A stretch of DNA of 64,000 bases from Bacteroidota bacterium (GCA_035506275.1 DATJPT010000013.1:33062-97061), one strand, 5' to 3'. Counted from the stretch's first letter, positions 43,690 through 54,458 are shown. Numbers and translations are program-made. The notes: generated by a model from the sequence alone, not told the origin.

Positions 43690-46600
43690 TCACAGGGTAA
43701 ACCGGATTCCCAGGTCGGCTGTGAGGCCATAGAACTGTTCTGATGTGAAGCCGCTAATCGAGGGCTGTGTCGAAATATTCGGCTCGTTGTTGAGATTGTT
43801 CACATCCAGGTACAATTGGAGTCCATCCTCCCACGGAAGCTTCTGTCGCGCAGAAATATCGACCCGGTTGTAACTTTTGGAGAAACCTTCCGTTTCAGGA
43901 TACGCCCCGATATTCTGGACGACGTTCCCTTGATAGACGAAGGAGGCCCGCGCAGAAAAGCCTTTGTAATCATAGCCGATATAAGCGTTCATAACGTCGT
44001 TCGGCTGATAGACCAGCCTGTCGGTCCTCGTACTGTCGATAAATTGGACGGTCTTGCCATGTTGCTGTGCATCGAAATATGGATATACAGCCTTGGAGGC
44101 AATATGCGTGTAGTTGACGCCGAGCACAACGCCGTCGAACGGTGCCGGAAGATACCAAAGTCGTGTCTGAAGGTCCGTTTCTATTCCTCTCACGTACGCG
44201 GCGTACGGACTGTTAATAAACGTGGACACTCTCGTACCGTTGTTGGGGCTAAGGTCGGCCGAGGACAAGAACGGAGCAAATGATTCCAGCGTGAATGGAA
44301 GTCCGGTCACCCCCTGCGCAGCGTAAAATTTCTTATTATAGAGCGGATACGACGCTGCGTATGTGAAATGATTGACCTCCTTATAGAACCCGCCGACCGA
44401 CAAGAGCCCCAACTCGTTGTTGTGGAAGGTTACCAACACGTCGTGATTGTACGCTTGCGCCGGCAGCAGACTCGGGTTTCCGGCATAGACGGCCCCTGCA
44501 GCGGCTGAAACAACAAAGTGCGGCGACAGCGAGGTATAATCCGGACGAGCGAGTGTTTGTGTGTAGGAATAGCGTATGTCGCTCCAGTCGGTAAGATTAT
44601 ACCTTCCCTGAACCTGAGGAAGGAGGTAATGATTCTGTGGATACGTTGTGACGGGGAATACGGGTTGAGAGTACGGATTGCGCTCGTCCTCCATGTTGTA
44701 CGCGAAATATAAACTCTTCGTTTCTTCGTACCGCACCCCGCCGACGACCATAAGGTCCTGCCCAAAATCCAATTCCGACATCAGGTACGTTGCGTAGTAC
44801 CGTTCGACATACTTGTAATCATTGGGAAGTTCCTGAAATGGCCCGTCATACCAGCCGCCACCTGTTGCGTCGCTCGCCAACGGAGCGAAGAGAGCCCGAT
44901 TCGCCTGAATATAATTGACAGCACCGTTGAGGATGGTGGGGTCGGTGGCCCAGTTAATGGATCCAAACTTATTATCCAAAAATGAACCCAGGAGTTTTGA
45001 ATCGGTCGACGTAAAATTAGCCCCTTCCAGTTGACCGGTAGAAGCGACCTTCAATCCCGGATATAATTTGGCTAGGTTATTTCTAACCTGAGTATTGATC
45101 GCATTCGTGCCGCCGAGCTGGATGTATGGGGTGCTCTGGGTATTCGTAATGTAGTTGTAGCGATACTCCCCGCCGAACTTGAAGAAGCCGGAGAGTAAGT
45201 TCCCGGGTGCAAACGGGACCTTGAAATCGGCCTTATACGCCTGGTCATTTTCGTGGTAATCGCTGCTGAATAGATTGATCGAGCTCAGCAAGGTCGTGGA
45301 ATCCGGACCGTACTTCAAAAATGTTAGCAGATTCTCCGGGGTGATGTTGGTGTCCTTTCCGCTGAAGCCCTTTGTGCCGTTGTTCTGGAAGAATACATAA
45401 TATGGCGAGTATGGAAGATGATTTCTCGAATAGCTGTTCGCCGCTTTCACATCCGCGGAAATGAATCCGAAATCGTTGGTAAAATCCAGTGAGTTGACTG
45501 CAAGGTCGGTGTTGCTATTTGCCTGGCGGTATGAAAAGCCCAGGCTGTGGTTAGTAAGATCTGCGTTGTAATTTATGGTTGTGTTATAATCCTGCGCGTC
45601 CGAGGTCAGACGACTTGCCATGTTGATCGACTTTATAGAGCCGGATGGGAGCTTGTAATCAAGAATCAGGTTGCCTCCGAACCGCTCCCTTGTCTCGATG
45701 TGACGATCCAGAGTGACGTTGTTTACCAACACGGGCCTGTAGCCGGTCTGGTCGATCCAACTCTGCGCGGTGGCGTAGGTGGCGTTCATATTATCCGCGC
45801 TGCGGTCATATTGCTCGGCGTTCGCAAGGACATACACGCCGAGCTGATCGTCAAAGAGTCTGTCGCTTCCGGATACAACCGCCCTGTAATTTCCATAATC
45901 ATTCGTTTTTTGCGTGTAGCCCGTTTGGAACAGTGCGTCCCCATGAAGACCCGAAGGAGCTTCCCGCAACTCCATGTTGACGAAGCCGCCGATGGCATTG
46001 GCCTCCAAATCAGGAGTGAGAGATTTATAGACTTCGATCGACTTGATCATGTATGGTGTCACCATCGTCAGGTCAACGCTCCGGTCGTCACTGGGGGAAT
46101 TCGCCGTGATGCCCAGGGAACTTGCACCGATCTGTGAACTTCCGGTGCTGGCAAGGGTAATTCCGCCGATGGCAACTTCGTTATACTGCGGGGCTAATCC
46201 TCGGACGACCACCTTATTGTCTTCACCCGAGCTCTTCAGCGTCGAGACTCCCGGCAGACGTCCTATCGCTTGGGCTGCGTTGAAATCCGGAAGCTCCTGA
46301 ATTTTCGCCTCCGAGACGACGCTGACGATCTTATCCGACGCCAGCTGTTGGTTGATCGCCTGCACCTGTCCCTGTGCCTGTGCAGTGATGACAACCGTTT
46401 CTCCCTTAATGGTCGTAGCGCCGAGATAAAAATCGTGCGTCACCGAGCCGCCGTCGGGTATGTTCAGGGTCACGCTTATCGAGACGTATCCGAGGTAGGA
46501 CGCCGTGATCGTCTGTTCGCCGGAGGGAGCGTTGGGAATGGAAAACGCTCCGTTCAGATCGGTAGCCGCCCCGATGCTTGTTCCTTTCACCACGATATTG

Positions 46601-46791
46601 GCGCCGGGGAGCAAGTCCTTTGAGTCCTTGTCAAACACGCGTCCTTTGATCGTCCCCCCCGCAAACGCCAAGGGAGCCATGAACAGCGACACAAGCGCCG
46701 CCAACAATATATTTTTTCCGTTAAAACGAAGTCCTGTGTATTCGACGAACAATGGCTGAACTGCTGCGTTAACACCGGATGAGGTTTTCAC
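43690..46791 (-). CDS. TonB-dependent outer-membrane receptor with carboxypeptidase-regulatory-like N-domain
   Basis: A 1033-residue receptor starting at GTG with AAGGAG upstream. A signal peptide (hydrophobic about 28-44, ending AFAGG) is followed by a carboxypeptidase D regulatory-like domain (about 45-130: IKGRVFDKDSKDLLPGANI, AATDLNGAFSIPN). The plug domain (about 145-275) has ELPDFNAAQAIGRLPGV and VRGLAPQYNEVAIGG. The 22-strand barrel runs to the end, finishing GIRFTL. Its plug resembles the TonB receptors of proteobacterial glycan uptake as much as SusC, and no SusD gene is adjacent on either side. It would import xylan-derived oligosaccharides using TonB energy. A structured leader with a terminator lies just upstream. 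It follows xylA by 244 bases. Confidence 0.92.
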   Translation of the reverse strand: MKTSSGVNAAVQPLFVEYTGLRFNGKNILLAALVSLFMAPLAFAGGTIKGRVFDKDSKDLLPGANIVVKGTSIGAATDLNGAFSIPNAPSGEQTITASYLGYVSISVTLNIPDGGSVTHDFYLGATTIKGETVVITAQAQGQVQAINQQLASDKIVSVVSEAKIQELPDFNAAQAIGRLPGVSTLKSSGEDNKVVVRGLAPQYNEVAIGGITLASTGSSQIGASSLGITANSPSDDRSVDLTMVTPYMIKSIEVYKSLTPDLEANAIGGFVNMELREAPSGLHGDALFQTGYTQKTNDYGNYRAVVSGSDRLFDDQLGVYVLANAEQYDRSADNMNATYATAQSWIDQTGYRPVLVNNVTLDRHIETRERFGGNLILDYKLPSGSIKSINMASRLTSDAQDYNTTINYNADLTNHSLGFSYRQANSNTDLAVNSLDFTNDFGFISADVKAANSYSRNHLPYSPYYVFFQNNGTKGFSGKDTNITPENLLTFLKYGPDSTTLLSSINLFSSDYHENDQAYKADFKVPFAPGNLLSGFFKFGGEYRYNYITNTQSTPYIQLGGTNAINTQVRNNLAKLYPGLKVASTGQLEGANFTSTDSKLLGSFLDNKFGSINWATDPTILNGAVNYIQANRALFAPLASDATGGGWYDGPFQELPNDYKYVERYYATYLMSELDFGQDLMVVGGVRYEETKSLYFAYNMEDERNPYSQPVFPVTTYPQNHYLLPQVQGRYNLTDWSDIRYSYTQTLARPDYTSLSPHFVVSAAAGAVYAGNPSLLPAQAYNHDVLVTFHNNELGLLSVGGFYKEVNHFTYAASYPLYNKKFYAAQGVTGLPFTLESFAPFLSSADLSPNNGTRVSTFINSPYAAYVRGIETDLQTRLWYLPAPFDGVVLGVNYTHIASKAVYPYFDAQQHGKTVQFIDSTRTDRLVYQPNDVMNAYIGYDYKGFSARASFVYQGNVVQNIGAYPETEGFSKSYNRVDISARQKLPWEDGLQLYLDVNNLNNEPNISTQPSISGFTSEQFYGLTADLGIRFTL

Positions 46792-46822
46792 AACAAGATC
46801 TCCTTATATAAAAACACCGGCT

Positions 46823-46938
46823 AAAAAAATCGGGTGACCGTTCTTTCCCGTGAGCTGCATAGCACTCACTCCGGAGCGGCCACCCGATGGCGATACACCT
46901 GATCCTGCGTCTGCTGCTGGTCCGATGACATGCGGACC
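46823..46938 (-). promoter_or_regulatory. Structured leader with intrinsic terminator before the TonB receptor
   Basis: On the minus strand a first hairpin GGTCCG/CGGACC (46919-46938, eight-base loop) is followed by a long stem ATCGGGTGGCCG / CGGTCACCCGAT (46888-46877 with 46840-46829, one mismatch). This encloses CTCCGGAG and a GTGAG/CTCAC hairpin, then runs into T7 (46823-46829). The T run ends about 31 bases before the GTG start of the receptor. It could simply terminate xylA transcription, or act as an attenuator or riboswitch-like control of the receptor. No known riboswitch consensus was recognised. Confidence 0.65.
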
Positions 46939-47035
46939 GACAGGTCGACAGCGAAAACGAATTGTTCAGTTCGTCGTATCAATTGGTGCATCGTAACGAC
47001 AATGATTGATGTTTGAACGACTGTCTGGTGACTCT

Positions 47036-48364
<1,329 letters not shown>

Positions 48365-48479
48365 GTGAAGTCTCTTCTCGAATTTGTGTGGTGGGATGGT
48401 TTTGCGCTTATGATGGAGCTTGATGCAAGGTTCGAATGTCGGTGAAAGGCTCCTCCGTTTCTTTAACAGTTCAAATAGA

Positions 48480-48495
48480 ATTGAACCGATTCAAT
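48480..48495. promoter_or_regulatory. LacI-family operator upstream of xylA
   Basis: ATTGAA CCGA TTCAAT: perfect six-base arms around CCGA, with a central CG as in LacI/PurR/CcpA-type operators. It lies in the xylB-xylA gap. A nearly identical site (ATTGAA CCGT TTCAAT inside longer arms) is at 62639-62658 before the GH3 gene. The LacI gene at 50214-51245 is the obvious candidate binder. Confidence 0.7.
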
Positions 48496-48538
48496 GTTAT
48501 AAATAATTCTTCTTCATGTCAAGCGAAATAATAACGAC

Positions 48539-50035
48539 TTACCTCTCCAGAAGCGCCGACAGCCGCCGACTCCAACCTTTATAGACCGCATCATATTCCG
48601 TTGCTAATTCGCCAGTTGGGCCTAGTTTTTCAATAACTTTCAACCCTCGAAAGGCTTCGTCAGCAGAGGAGTAATATTTGACGCCGATGCCGGCTCCGCG
48701 GGCTGCACCCTGCGAGCCGTCCGTATTGCAGATTTCAAGGTCGACGTTGCATGTGTTGACGAACGCCTCCTTGAACACCCGGCTCTGGAATAAGTTCGAA
48801 TCCCCGGCTTTTATAACTCCGAATTCCATGCCGATGCTCTTCATGATATCCAGGCCGTACCGGAATGAGAAAACGATCCCTTCCTGGGCCGCTCTGATCA
48901 AATGCCCCCGCTGATGGATATTGAAATTGATGCCGGAGAACTGTGCAAGCACATCCTTATTCCCCAGACTTCGTTCCGCCCCGTTGCCGTACGGAAAACA
49001 GAAAAGGCCGTCCGACCCGACGGCGATGCCGGATGCGAGGGTGTTCATCTCGTCATACGAAAGCTTGTTGTCGAGAACGTTTTGCCTGAGCCAGCTGTAT
49101 TGAATGCCTGTCCCGTTGATGCACAACAGCACTCCGGTAAACGGAGTCTCCTTTGTGTAATTGACGTGGGCGAACGTGTTGACGCGGCTTGCAGTGTCGA
49201 AAATGTTCTTCTCCGCAACTCCATAGATCACTCCCGATGTCCCGGCCGTCGCCGCGATTTCTCCCGGCTTCAACACATGGAGCGACAGCGCATTGTTCGG
49301 CTGGTCCCCTGCGCGGTAGGTGATCGGGACACCGGCTTTCAGTCCGAGCTCGGCCGCCGCTGACGGTTGCAATGTTCCCTGCATCCCGAACGTCGGAACG
49401 ATGTTTGCGATCAGGCCGCGATCGATGCCGTAAAATTTCAGCAGGTCGCCGGCCGTTTCTTTTTTTTCAAAGTCCCACAAGATCCCTTCGCTCAAACCGG
49501 AGATGGTCGTGCTGATCTCGCCGGTCAGCCTGAAGGCGATATAATCGCCGGGGAGCATCACCTTCGCGATCTTTGCGTAGACCTCCGGCTTGTTCTCCTT
49601 CACCCACTTCAGCTTCGACGCCGTAAAATTTCCCGGAGAGTTCAGGTAATGCCGGAGGCAGAAATCGCCCCCCATCGAGTCGAACGCCTTGTTGCCGATG
49701 TCGACCGCCCTGCTGTCGCACCAGATGATAGAAGGATACAGAACCTCATTCTTCTTTCCGAGCATCACAAGCCCGTGCATTTGGTACGAGACGCCGATAG
49801 CGGCCACCTCGATCGATGCCGCGTTGACCTTTGACAAGATCTTCTTGGTTGCGGCGACACAATGACGCCACCATGCGTCCGGGTCCTGCTCTGCCCAACC
49901 CGGCTGCGGCGAATCGATTTTCATTTCTGTCTCGGGAGAAAACCCCGAGGCGACGAGCTCCCCCGTATCGGCGTTGATGAATGAAGCTTTTACAGATGAA
50001 CTTCCGACGTCATATCCCAGAAGGATCTTTGGCAT
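48539..50035 (-). CDS. xylB: Xylulokinase
   Basis: A 498-residue FGGY-family kinase phosphorylating D-xylulose to xylulose 5-phosphate for the pentose phosphate pathway. N-terminal phosphate-binding loop GYDVGSSSVKASF (about 8-20), substrate region PGWAEQDPDAWW and YQMHGLVML (about 84-92), catalytic Asp region in TYRAGDQPNNAL, ATP-site ATAGTSGVIYGV and KAGDSNLFQSRVF near the C-terminus. The length fits the family. CGGAGA precedes the ATG. It lies between the LacI regulator (178-base gap) and xylA on the same strand. Confidence 0.95.
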   Translation of the reverse strand: MPKILLGYDVGSSSVKASFINADTGELVASGFSPETEMKIDSPQPGWAEQDPDAWWRHCVAATKKILSKVNAASIEVAAIGVSYQMHGLVMLGKKNEVLYPSIIWCDSRAVDIGNKAFDSMGGDFCLRHYLNSPGNFTASKLKWVKENKPEVYAKIAKVMLPGDYIAFRLTGEISTTISGLSEGILWDFEKKETAGDLLKFYGIDRGLIANIVPTFGMQGTLQPSAAAELGLKAGVPITYRAGDQPNNALSLHVLKPGEIAATAGTSGVIYGVAEKNIFDTASRVNTFAHVNYTKETPFTGVLLCINGTGIQYSWLRQNVLDNKLSYDEMNTLASGIAVGSDGLFCFPYGNGAERSLGNKDVLAQFSGINFNIHQRGHLIRAAQEGIVFSFRYGLDIMKSIGMEFGVIKAGDSNLFQSRVFKEAFVNTCNVDLEICNTDGSQGAARGAGIGVKYYSSADEAFRGLKVIEKLGPTGELATEYDAVYKGWSRRLSALLER

Positions 50036-50213
50036 GATAACGATCTCCGAACAATTTCTACGATGAAAGAATGAAACGCCCCATCGGCGCGCGGACCAAT
50101 GTGCAGAAGCGGACTATGGAGTGTGAGGAAACAGAAAAATCAGAACGATAAGAAAATTTTAACCCGCAGCGGGACGGGTCCCGCCTCGATAGGATCAACG
50201 ACACCGGCCGCTT

Positions 50214-51245
50214 TTACTTGTTCAGCACCCTGGTCGACTCCCGAACGATGAACTCTGTCTCCAGAACGACATGCTCGTTGGGAAGGAGCGATGGAGATTC
50301 GATGTTCCTGATCAGGATTTCTGCCGCTTTCTTCCCGATCTCGTGCTGCGGAGCCCGGATCGTGGTGAGCGGAACCGGATAGATTTGCGCGTAGTAGATG
50401 TCGTCGTTTCCGATGATCGATATATCGTCCGGCACGCGGATCTTCAACTGCTTCAACGCGCTCATGACGGCAAGCGCCTGGTGGTCGTTGAAACAGACGA
50501 TCGCCGTCGGGTAATCTTCCGGCTTTTTGCTCTTGAAAAATTCTACCGTCTTGCTGAAGCTCTCGTCATAGTGGGAACCGACCGAAACGATCATCTCCTT
50601 ATGGAATACGAGCGTGCTTTCGCTGAACGCATCCCGGAATCCTTCGATCCGTTCGAGCGTATGGGATGACAGCGGCGGGCCGGCGAAGTGGACGATGCGG
50701 GTGTGTCCGGCATCGATCAGATATTTCACCGCTTTTTTGATCGCCTTCAGGTTGTCGATGGCCACCACATTCGCCTGGATGCCGCCGACATCCTCGAGCA
50801 GAACAAAAGGATAATTGATCATCTTCAGCTTGAATAGATGCTCTATTTCCGCCGTTCCGGCCACGATCGGCGCGATGATCGTTCCTTTGATGTCCTTTGC
50901 GGAAAAAAGATGAGAGAATTTTTTCTCGGTCTCGTGGTCGTCGTCCGAACTTGTCACGAGGACAGAGTACCCCTTGCTTTTCGCATAATCCTTCGCTCCC
51001 GCAGCGATCGAAGTGTAGAACGGGTAATTCAGGTCCTTGAGAATGATCCCGATGCTTTTATCCTGGTTGCCGTTCTTGAGATTCCGTGCGACGCCTTTCG
51101 GGCGGAAGTTGAGTTCCTTCATGACCGCCAGGATGTGGTCGCGCGTTGCAGGCTTTACGGTACTTTTTGCGTTGATAACGGCGGAAACCGTCCCCTTCGA
51201 GACCCCCGTCCTCTTGGCGACGTCTTCTATTGTTATTCGTTTCAT
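50214..51245 (-). CDS. LacI-family transcriptional regulator of the xylan/xylose locus
   Basis: A 343-residue regulator. The HTH domain is at the N-terminus (ITIEDVAKRTGVSKGTVSAVIN, with NAKSTVKPATRDHI and a hinge near 50-60), followed by a periplasmic-binding-like sensor (about 65-340; IGIILKDLNYPFYTSIAAG, ICFNDHQALAVMSAL, IIGNDDIYYAQIYPVPLTTI). The ligand is probably xylose or a xylo-oligosaccharide, by context. Two matching LacI-type palindromes, at 48480-48495 and 62639-62658, flank its gene at a distance and are proposed targets, which would make it a local repressor of xylA, the receptor block and the GH3-led unit. Its ATG overlaps the stop of a 69-codon ORF (ATGA). Confidence 0.92.
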   Translation of the reverse strand: MKRITIEDVAKRTGVSKGTVSAVINAKSTVKPATRDHILAVMKELNFRPKGVARNLKNGNQDKSIGIILKDLNYPFYTSIAAGAKDYAKSKGYSVLVTSSDDDHETEKKFSHLFSAKDIKGTIIAPIVAGTAEIEHLFKLKMINYPFVLLEDVGGIQANVVAIDNLKAIKKAVKYLIDAGHTRIVHFAGPPLSSHTLERIEGFRDAFSESTLVFHKEMIVSVGSHYDESFSKTVEFFKSKKPEDYPTAIVCFNDHQALAVMSALKQLKIRVPDDISIIGNDDIYYAQIYPVPLTTIRAPQHEIGKKAAEILIRNIESPSLLPNEHVVLETEFIVRESTRVLNK

Positions 51246-51451
51246 ATGATTTTTCGGTACCTCTTTTCGGGAGGCGCCCCGTTAGTGTTGTTTATCGGCA
51301 GCATGTTCATGAGCCGACTAAAAGGTAAGATTTTTTTCCCTAGAGTCAAGTCGCCCGAGAGCGTCTCAATTTCACAGAGTTCCTTCGATTGACTGCAGAG
51401 AACGAAGCCATGCTTATCAAACTTCAGGCTGAGACACAACCGATCGGTCAT
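51242..51451 (-). CDS. Possible 69-residue small protein bridging GH43 and lacI
   Basis: The frame starts in an ATGA overlap with the GH43 stop codon (51448-51451) and ends in an ATGA overlap with the LacI start codon (51242-51245), filling the gap exactly. The product begins MTDRLCLSLKFDKHGFVLC and ends PPEKRYRKII, with four Cys and no membrane segment or known motif. No clear ribosome site precedes it, but coupled genes often lack one. The double overlap is the only positive sign; chance cannot be excluded. Confidence 0.3.
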   Translation of the reverse strand: MTDRLCLSLKFDKHGFVLCSQSKELCEIETLSGDLTLGKKILPFSRLMNMLPINNTNGAPPEKRYRKII

Positions 51452-53172
51452 TTGTAGACTTCATCGTCGCCGGAATATTCGAACCAATCGTACGAGGCGG
51501 CATTCGTACTCGTTTCCTTGTCGGACGTCGCGTACATGGCGAACATGCACCCGACAAAGCCTCCTGCAACTTTTGTGGAAAGGTACTTCGCGTCCATGCT
51601 GTCCTTCAGGAGGGTCCAATGCCGCTCATCGAACGCAAAAGAGCATGAATAGAGGCCCTCCGTTGCATCGATCTTGAGCATCACTTCCTTCCCGCCCTCA
51701 TCCTTCGCGATTGGCACGGAAGCAACCAGCAGCATCCCGTCAACAGACGTGCCGCTGCTGTCCGAGCTGTACACCTGGATCGCCTCGCCGTTCTTTTCCA
51801 ATGATTTACAAATAAAATAGAAATGCCGTTCGTTTTGAAAAACCACCAGTCCCGCTTTTTCATTCTCCGCATGCGGAGTAAACAGCAAGCTGGCGCTTGC
51901 CGAACAGCGCAAATGTTCCTGGCGCCTTCCAAGAAAGCTCGGGTTCATTTCCCCCGAACAGGTCTCCGGCCGTAGTTTCAGCGTGACGAATCCTTTCTTC
52001 GTCGACAGGTCGAACCATCGGTCGTGAGGCGTTCTGAGAAAAACCCAGTTTCGGTTCAGCTCCGGAGAATCGAAATCATCTCTCGTCCGAAAATTCCCGC
52101 TCCTCGGTATGTCGGCCAGATCTGCTGAAGGGACGACCGGCGAAGAATAGCGGTATTGCACCTCCTCATGCCCCGGGTTGATCACCGGCCAACCGTTCTC
52201 CCATGTTACCGGCGCGAGAAATGTCTCCCTTCCCGTATTATAGTACTCCCCTTCGTACGGACCATACGGCCTGCAGCCGAGAAACACTCCCCACCAATCT
52301 CCCGACTCGGTCTGAACAAGATCCGCATGACCGGTCGACGTGATAGGGTTCGGTCTTTGCGGATTCAAGTTGCGCTGAGTAAGGATCGGATTTTTCTCAT
52401 ACGAAACATACGGACCGTAAATATTGGCGCTCTTGAAAACCACTTCAGAATGCTGATCCTCAGTTCCCCCTTCTGCAGCAATAAGAAAATAGATCCCGTC
52501 CTTCTTCAGGATATGCGGTCCTTCGATCCATACGGGCTTTTTGTTGATGTCGGTTCCGCCGTTGATCAGGATCCTTTCGTCTTCTTTTACTTTAAGATTT
52601 TCCGGGTCGAATTCTCGGATCCGGATCGTTCTGTGTCCCGGGTAAAGAGATTTGTGCTCTGGGGGGATGCTGTTGTAGACGATGTATGCTTTGCCGTCGT
52701 CGTCGAAGAACGGCGACGGATCGATCCCGTCGAGCTGCGGCAGCCATACAGGTTTCGACCAGGGACCGGCCGGGTCTTTCGCGGTGGCGACGAAGTTGCC
52801 GCCGATGTCGACCAACGTACATGTCACATAGAACAACCCGTTGTGATACCGGATCGACGGGGCAAAAAGACCGCGCGATACCTGCTGCCCGTCCAGGTTG
52901 AATTCTTCCGGACGGCTCAAGACGTAACCGATCAAGCTCCAATGGACCAGGTCTGTGCTATGGAAGATATTGATCCCGGGGAAGTAGGCAAAGGTCGAAT
53001 TGACGAGGTAAAAATCCTTCCCGACCCGGCAGATACTCGGATCAGGATAAAATCCCGCGATGATAGGGTTCGTGAACGTCGATCTGGATTGGCAATACGA
53101 AAATTCCTGAACGCTGATTGCCCCCATGATCAAAAGCAACACCGAGGCGAACGCAAATCTTTTCACTTTCAT
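51448..53172 (-). CDS. Secreted GH43 beta-xylosidase/arabinofuranosidase with C-terminal beta-sandwich
   Basis: The frame is open to 53352 but overlaps the esterase; the ATG at 53172 has GGAAGGG beside it and starts a signal peptide ending near FSYCQ. The five-bladed propeller (about 30-330) has the base in AGFYPDPSICRV (Asp44), the pKa modulator in DGIDPSPFFDDD (Asp151) and the acid in PVWIEGPHIL (Glu217). The wording NSTFAYFPGINIFHSTDLVHW is typical of GH43 xylosidases of the XynB branch. The C-terminal beta-sandwich (about 360-570) is the usual partner domain that closes the active site. It would release xylose or arabinose from xylo-oligosaccharides in the periplasm. It lies 41 bases after the esterase gene. 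Confidence 0.92.
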   Translation of the reverse strand: MKVKRFAFASVLLLIMGAISVQEFSYCQSRSTFTNPIIAGFYPDPSICRVGKDFYLVNSTFAYFPGINIFHSTDLVHWSLIGYVLSRPEEFNLDGQQVSRGLFAPSIRYHNGLFYVTCTLVDIGGNFVATAKDPAGPWSKPVWLPQLDGIDPSPFFDDDGKAYIVYNSIPPEHKSLYPGHRTIRIREFDPENLKVKEDERILINGGTDINKKPVWIEGPHILKKDGIYFLIAAEGGTEDQHSEVVFKSANIYGPYVSYEKNPILTQRNLNPQRPNPITSTGHADLVQTESGDWWGVFLGCRPYGPYEGEYYNTGRETFLAPVTWENGWPVINPGHEEVQYRYSSPVVPSADLADIPRSGNFRTRDDFDSPELNRNWVFLRTPHDRWFDLSTKKGFVTLKLRPETCSGEMNPSFLGRRQEHLRCSASASLLFTPHAENEKAGLVVFQNERHFYFICKSLEKNGEAIQVYSSDSSGTSVDGMLLVASVPIAKDEGGKEVMLKIDATEGLYSCSFAFDERHWTLLKDSMDAKYLSTKVAGGFVGCMFAMYATSDKETSTNAASYDWFEYSGDDEVYK

Positions 53173-53213
53173 TCCCTTCCTGCTAGTACCGAGCGCGTGC
53201 AGCGGCAGTTGTG

Positions 53214-54335
53214 CTACTCGGCTTTCTCGATGAATTGACTTCCGCCATATTGGTCCACCGTCATTCCGATCACTTTTCCTTTGTTGTCCCTCTTGAAGTG
53301 AACAAAAAGGAAGACCCCTTTCCGATAGAAATCCTGCTCCGTCTCGGCCCACAACGCCATCTTTACCCCATCCGGTCCCGCGACCATGAGATGCTGTTCC
53401 TCGCGGGAAATGTTGATGCTCACCTGAGGATTGATGCGATACGCCCCTACGTATTCATCCAGAACAGCGGTCGAAACCTCAATCGACGGCTTGGCGAAAA
53501 CAAATTGGAGTCCTCTCGTATATCCTTCGGCTTTCCCCCCGGAATGTCCGGTCCCTTCGAGCACCCGGGTCTCGATCTCCAGTCCCTCCAATTTTTTTGC
53601 CTTCAGGTCGGCCGCGAACTTTTCGAACGAACTCTCGTTCCCTTCCAGCCCTCCAACCGCCATGAACAACTTCACCGGATGCAGGGTTTTCGCCGGAGTG
53701 TAATTCTTTTCAAAGCCCGCTATCGCGTTGTTATCCCAGCCGATAGCGGGGCTCGTCAATACGTACCGTTGAAACGTCGACGTTTCCTGAAAGAGAGCGT
53801 AGAGGGTGAACAATCCGCCGAGCGAGCTCCCCATCAGCGTCCGGTCGTCTTTTTTTGTCCGATAGCGGGCATCGATGAACGGGATCAATTCCGTCTTGAT
53901 GAACTTCAGGAAGTTCGGCGCGTTCCCGGATTGGGGGAGCTCCTTTGGCGCGGTCGGGGTGAGATCTCTCACTCTCAGCATATCATAATTCGGATTGTTC
54001 CCTCCCCATGCGACGGCGACGACGATCGCCGAGGGGACAAATCCATCGTAATACTGTTGGCCGAAGATCGCCTGGACAAGAGGGAAATCCCACTGGCCGT
54101 CGAGGAGATAAATAACGGGAAACGTTCTGGCGCTGTCCTGATAATCTCTCGGAAGGTTCACGTAAAGGTTGAATTCCTGATTGACGATCATGGACGTGAT
54201 ATGGAGCGATTGCGTTCCGGCGATCTCAACGGCCGGAGCGGTTGACGATGAGTCGAAGGAAGCTCCCTTCAACGATGCGGCAGAGAAGACGGCGAACAGC
54301 AAGATCGCAGAGATGTTGACGCAGGAAGTTTTCAT
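53214..54335 (-). CDS. Secreted CE1-like/esterase-D family alpha/beta hydrolase
   Basis: A 373-residue exported protein with a signal peptide ending near LKGAS. The alpha/beta hydrolase core shows YPVIYLLDG-type entry (FPVIYLLDGQWD, about 72-83), the GxSxG elbow in LMGSSLGG (Ser171) and the histidine in GTGHSGG (about 263). The C-terminal 90 residues form a small beta domain of the DUF3471-like kind (LDEYVGAYRINP). In xylan loci such esterases are often feruloyl or acetyl xylan esterases (CE1), which remove phenolic or acetyl decorations. AAGGAGA precedes the ATG. It lies between GH115 and GH43. Acyl specificity is not determinable from sequence. Confidence 0.8.
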   Translation of the reverse strand: MKTSCVNISAILLFAVFSAASLKGASFDSSSTAPAVEIAGTQSLHITSMIVNQEFNLYVNLPRDYQDSARTFPVIYLLDGQWDFPLVQAIFGQQYYDGFVPSAIVVAVAWGGNNPNYDMLRVRDLTPTAPKELPQSGNAPNFLKFIKTELIPFIDARYRTKKDDRTLMGSSLGGLFTLYALFQETSTFQRYVLTSPAIGWDNNAIAGFEKNYTPAKTLHPVKLFMAVGGLEGNESSFEKFAADLKAKKLEGLEIETRVLEGTGHSGGKAEGYTRGLQFVFAKPSIEVSTAVLDEYVGAYRINPQVSINISREEQHLMVAGPDGVKMALWAETEQDFYRKGVFLFVHFKRDNKGKVIGMTVDQYGGSQFIEKAE

Positions 54336-54458
54336 ACGAGTTGTCTCCTTGAAGACTCAATATGTGATGAGATGTTTTTGCGCATCGATCAACAAAAGAA
54401 TTCTCTGGTACCTTTACAGTCGGCGAATTTCCGGTCGTGCGATCGCCGCGTTATGCGT

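Noticed and set aside
43690..46791. Receptor as a classical SusC of a SusC/D pair.
   Set aside because: No SusD-like lipoprotein gene is adjacent; both neighbours are identified as something else (xylA and a T9SS beta-helix protein).
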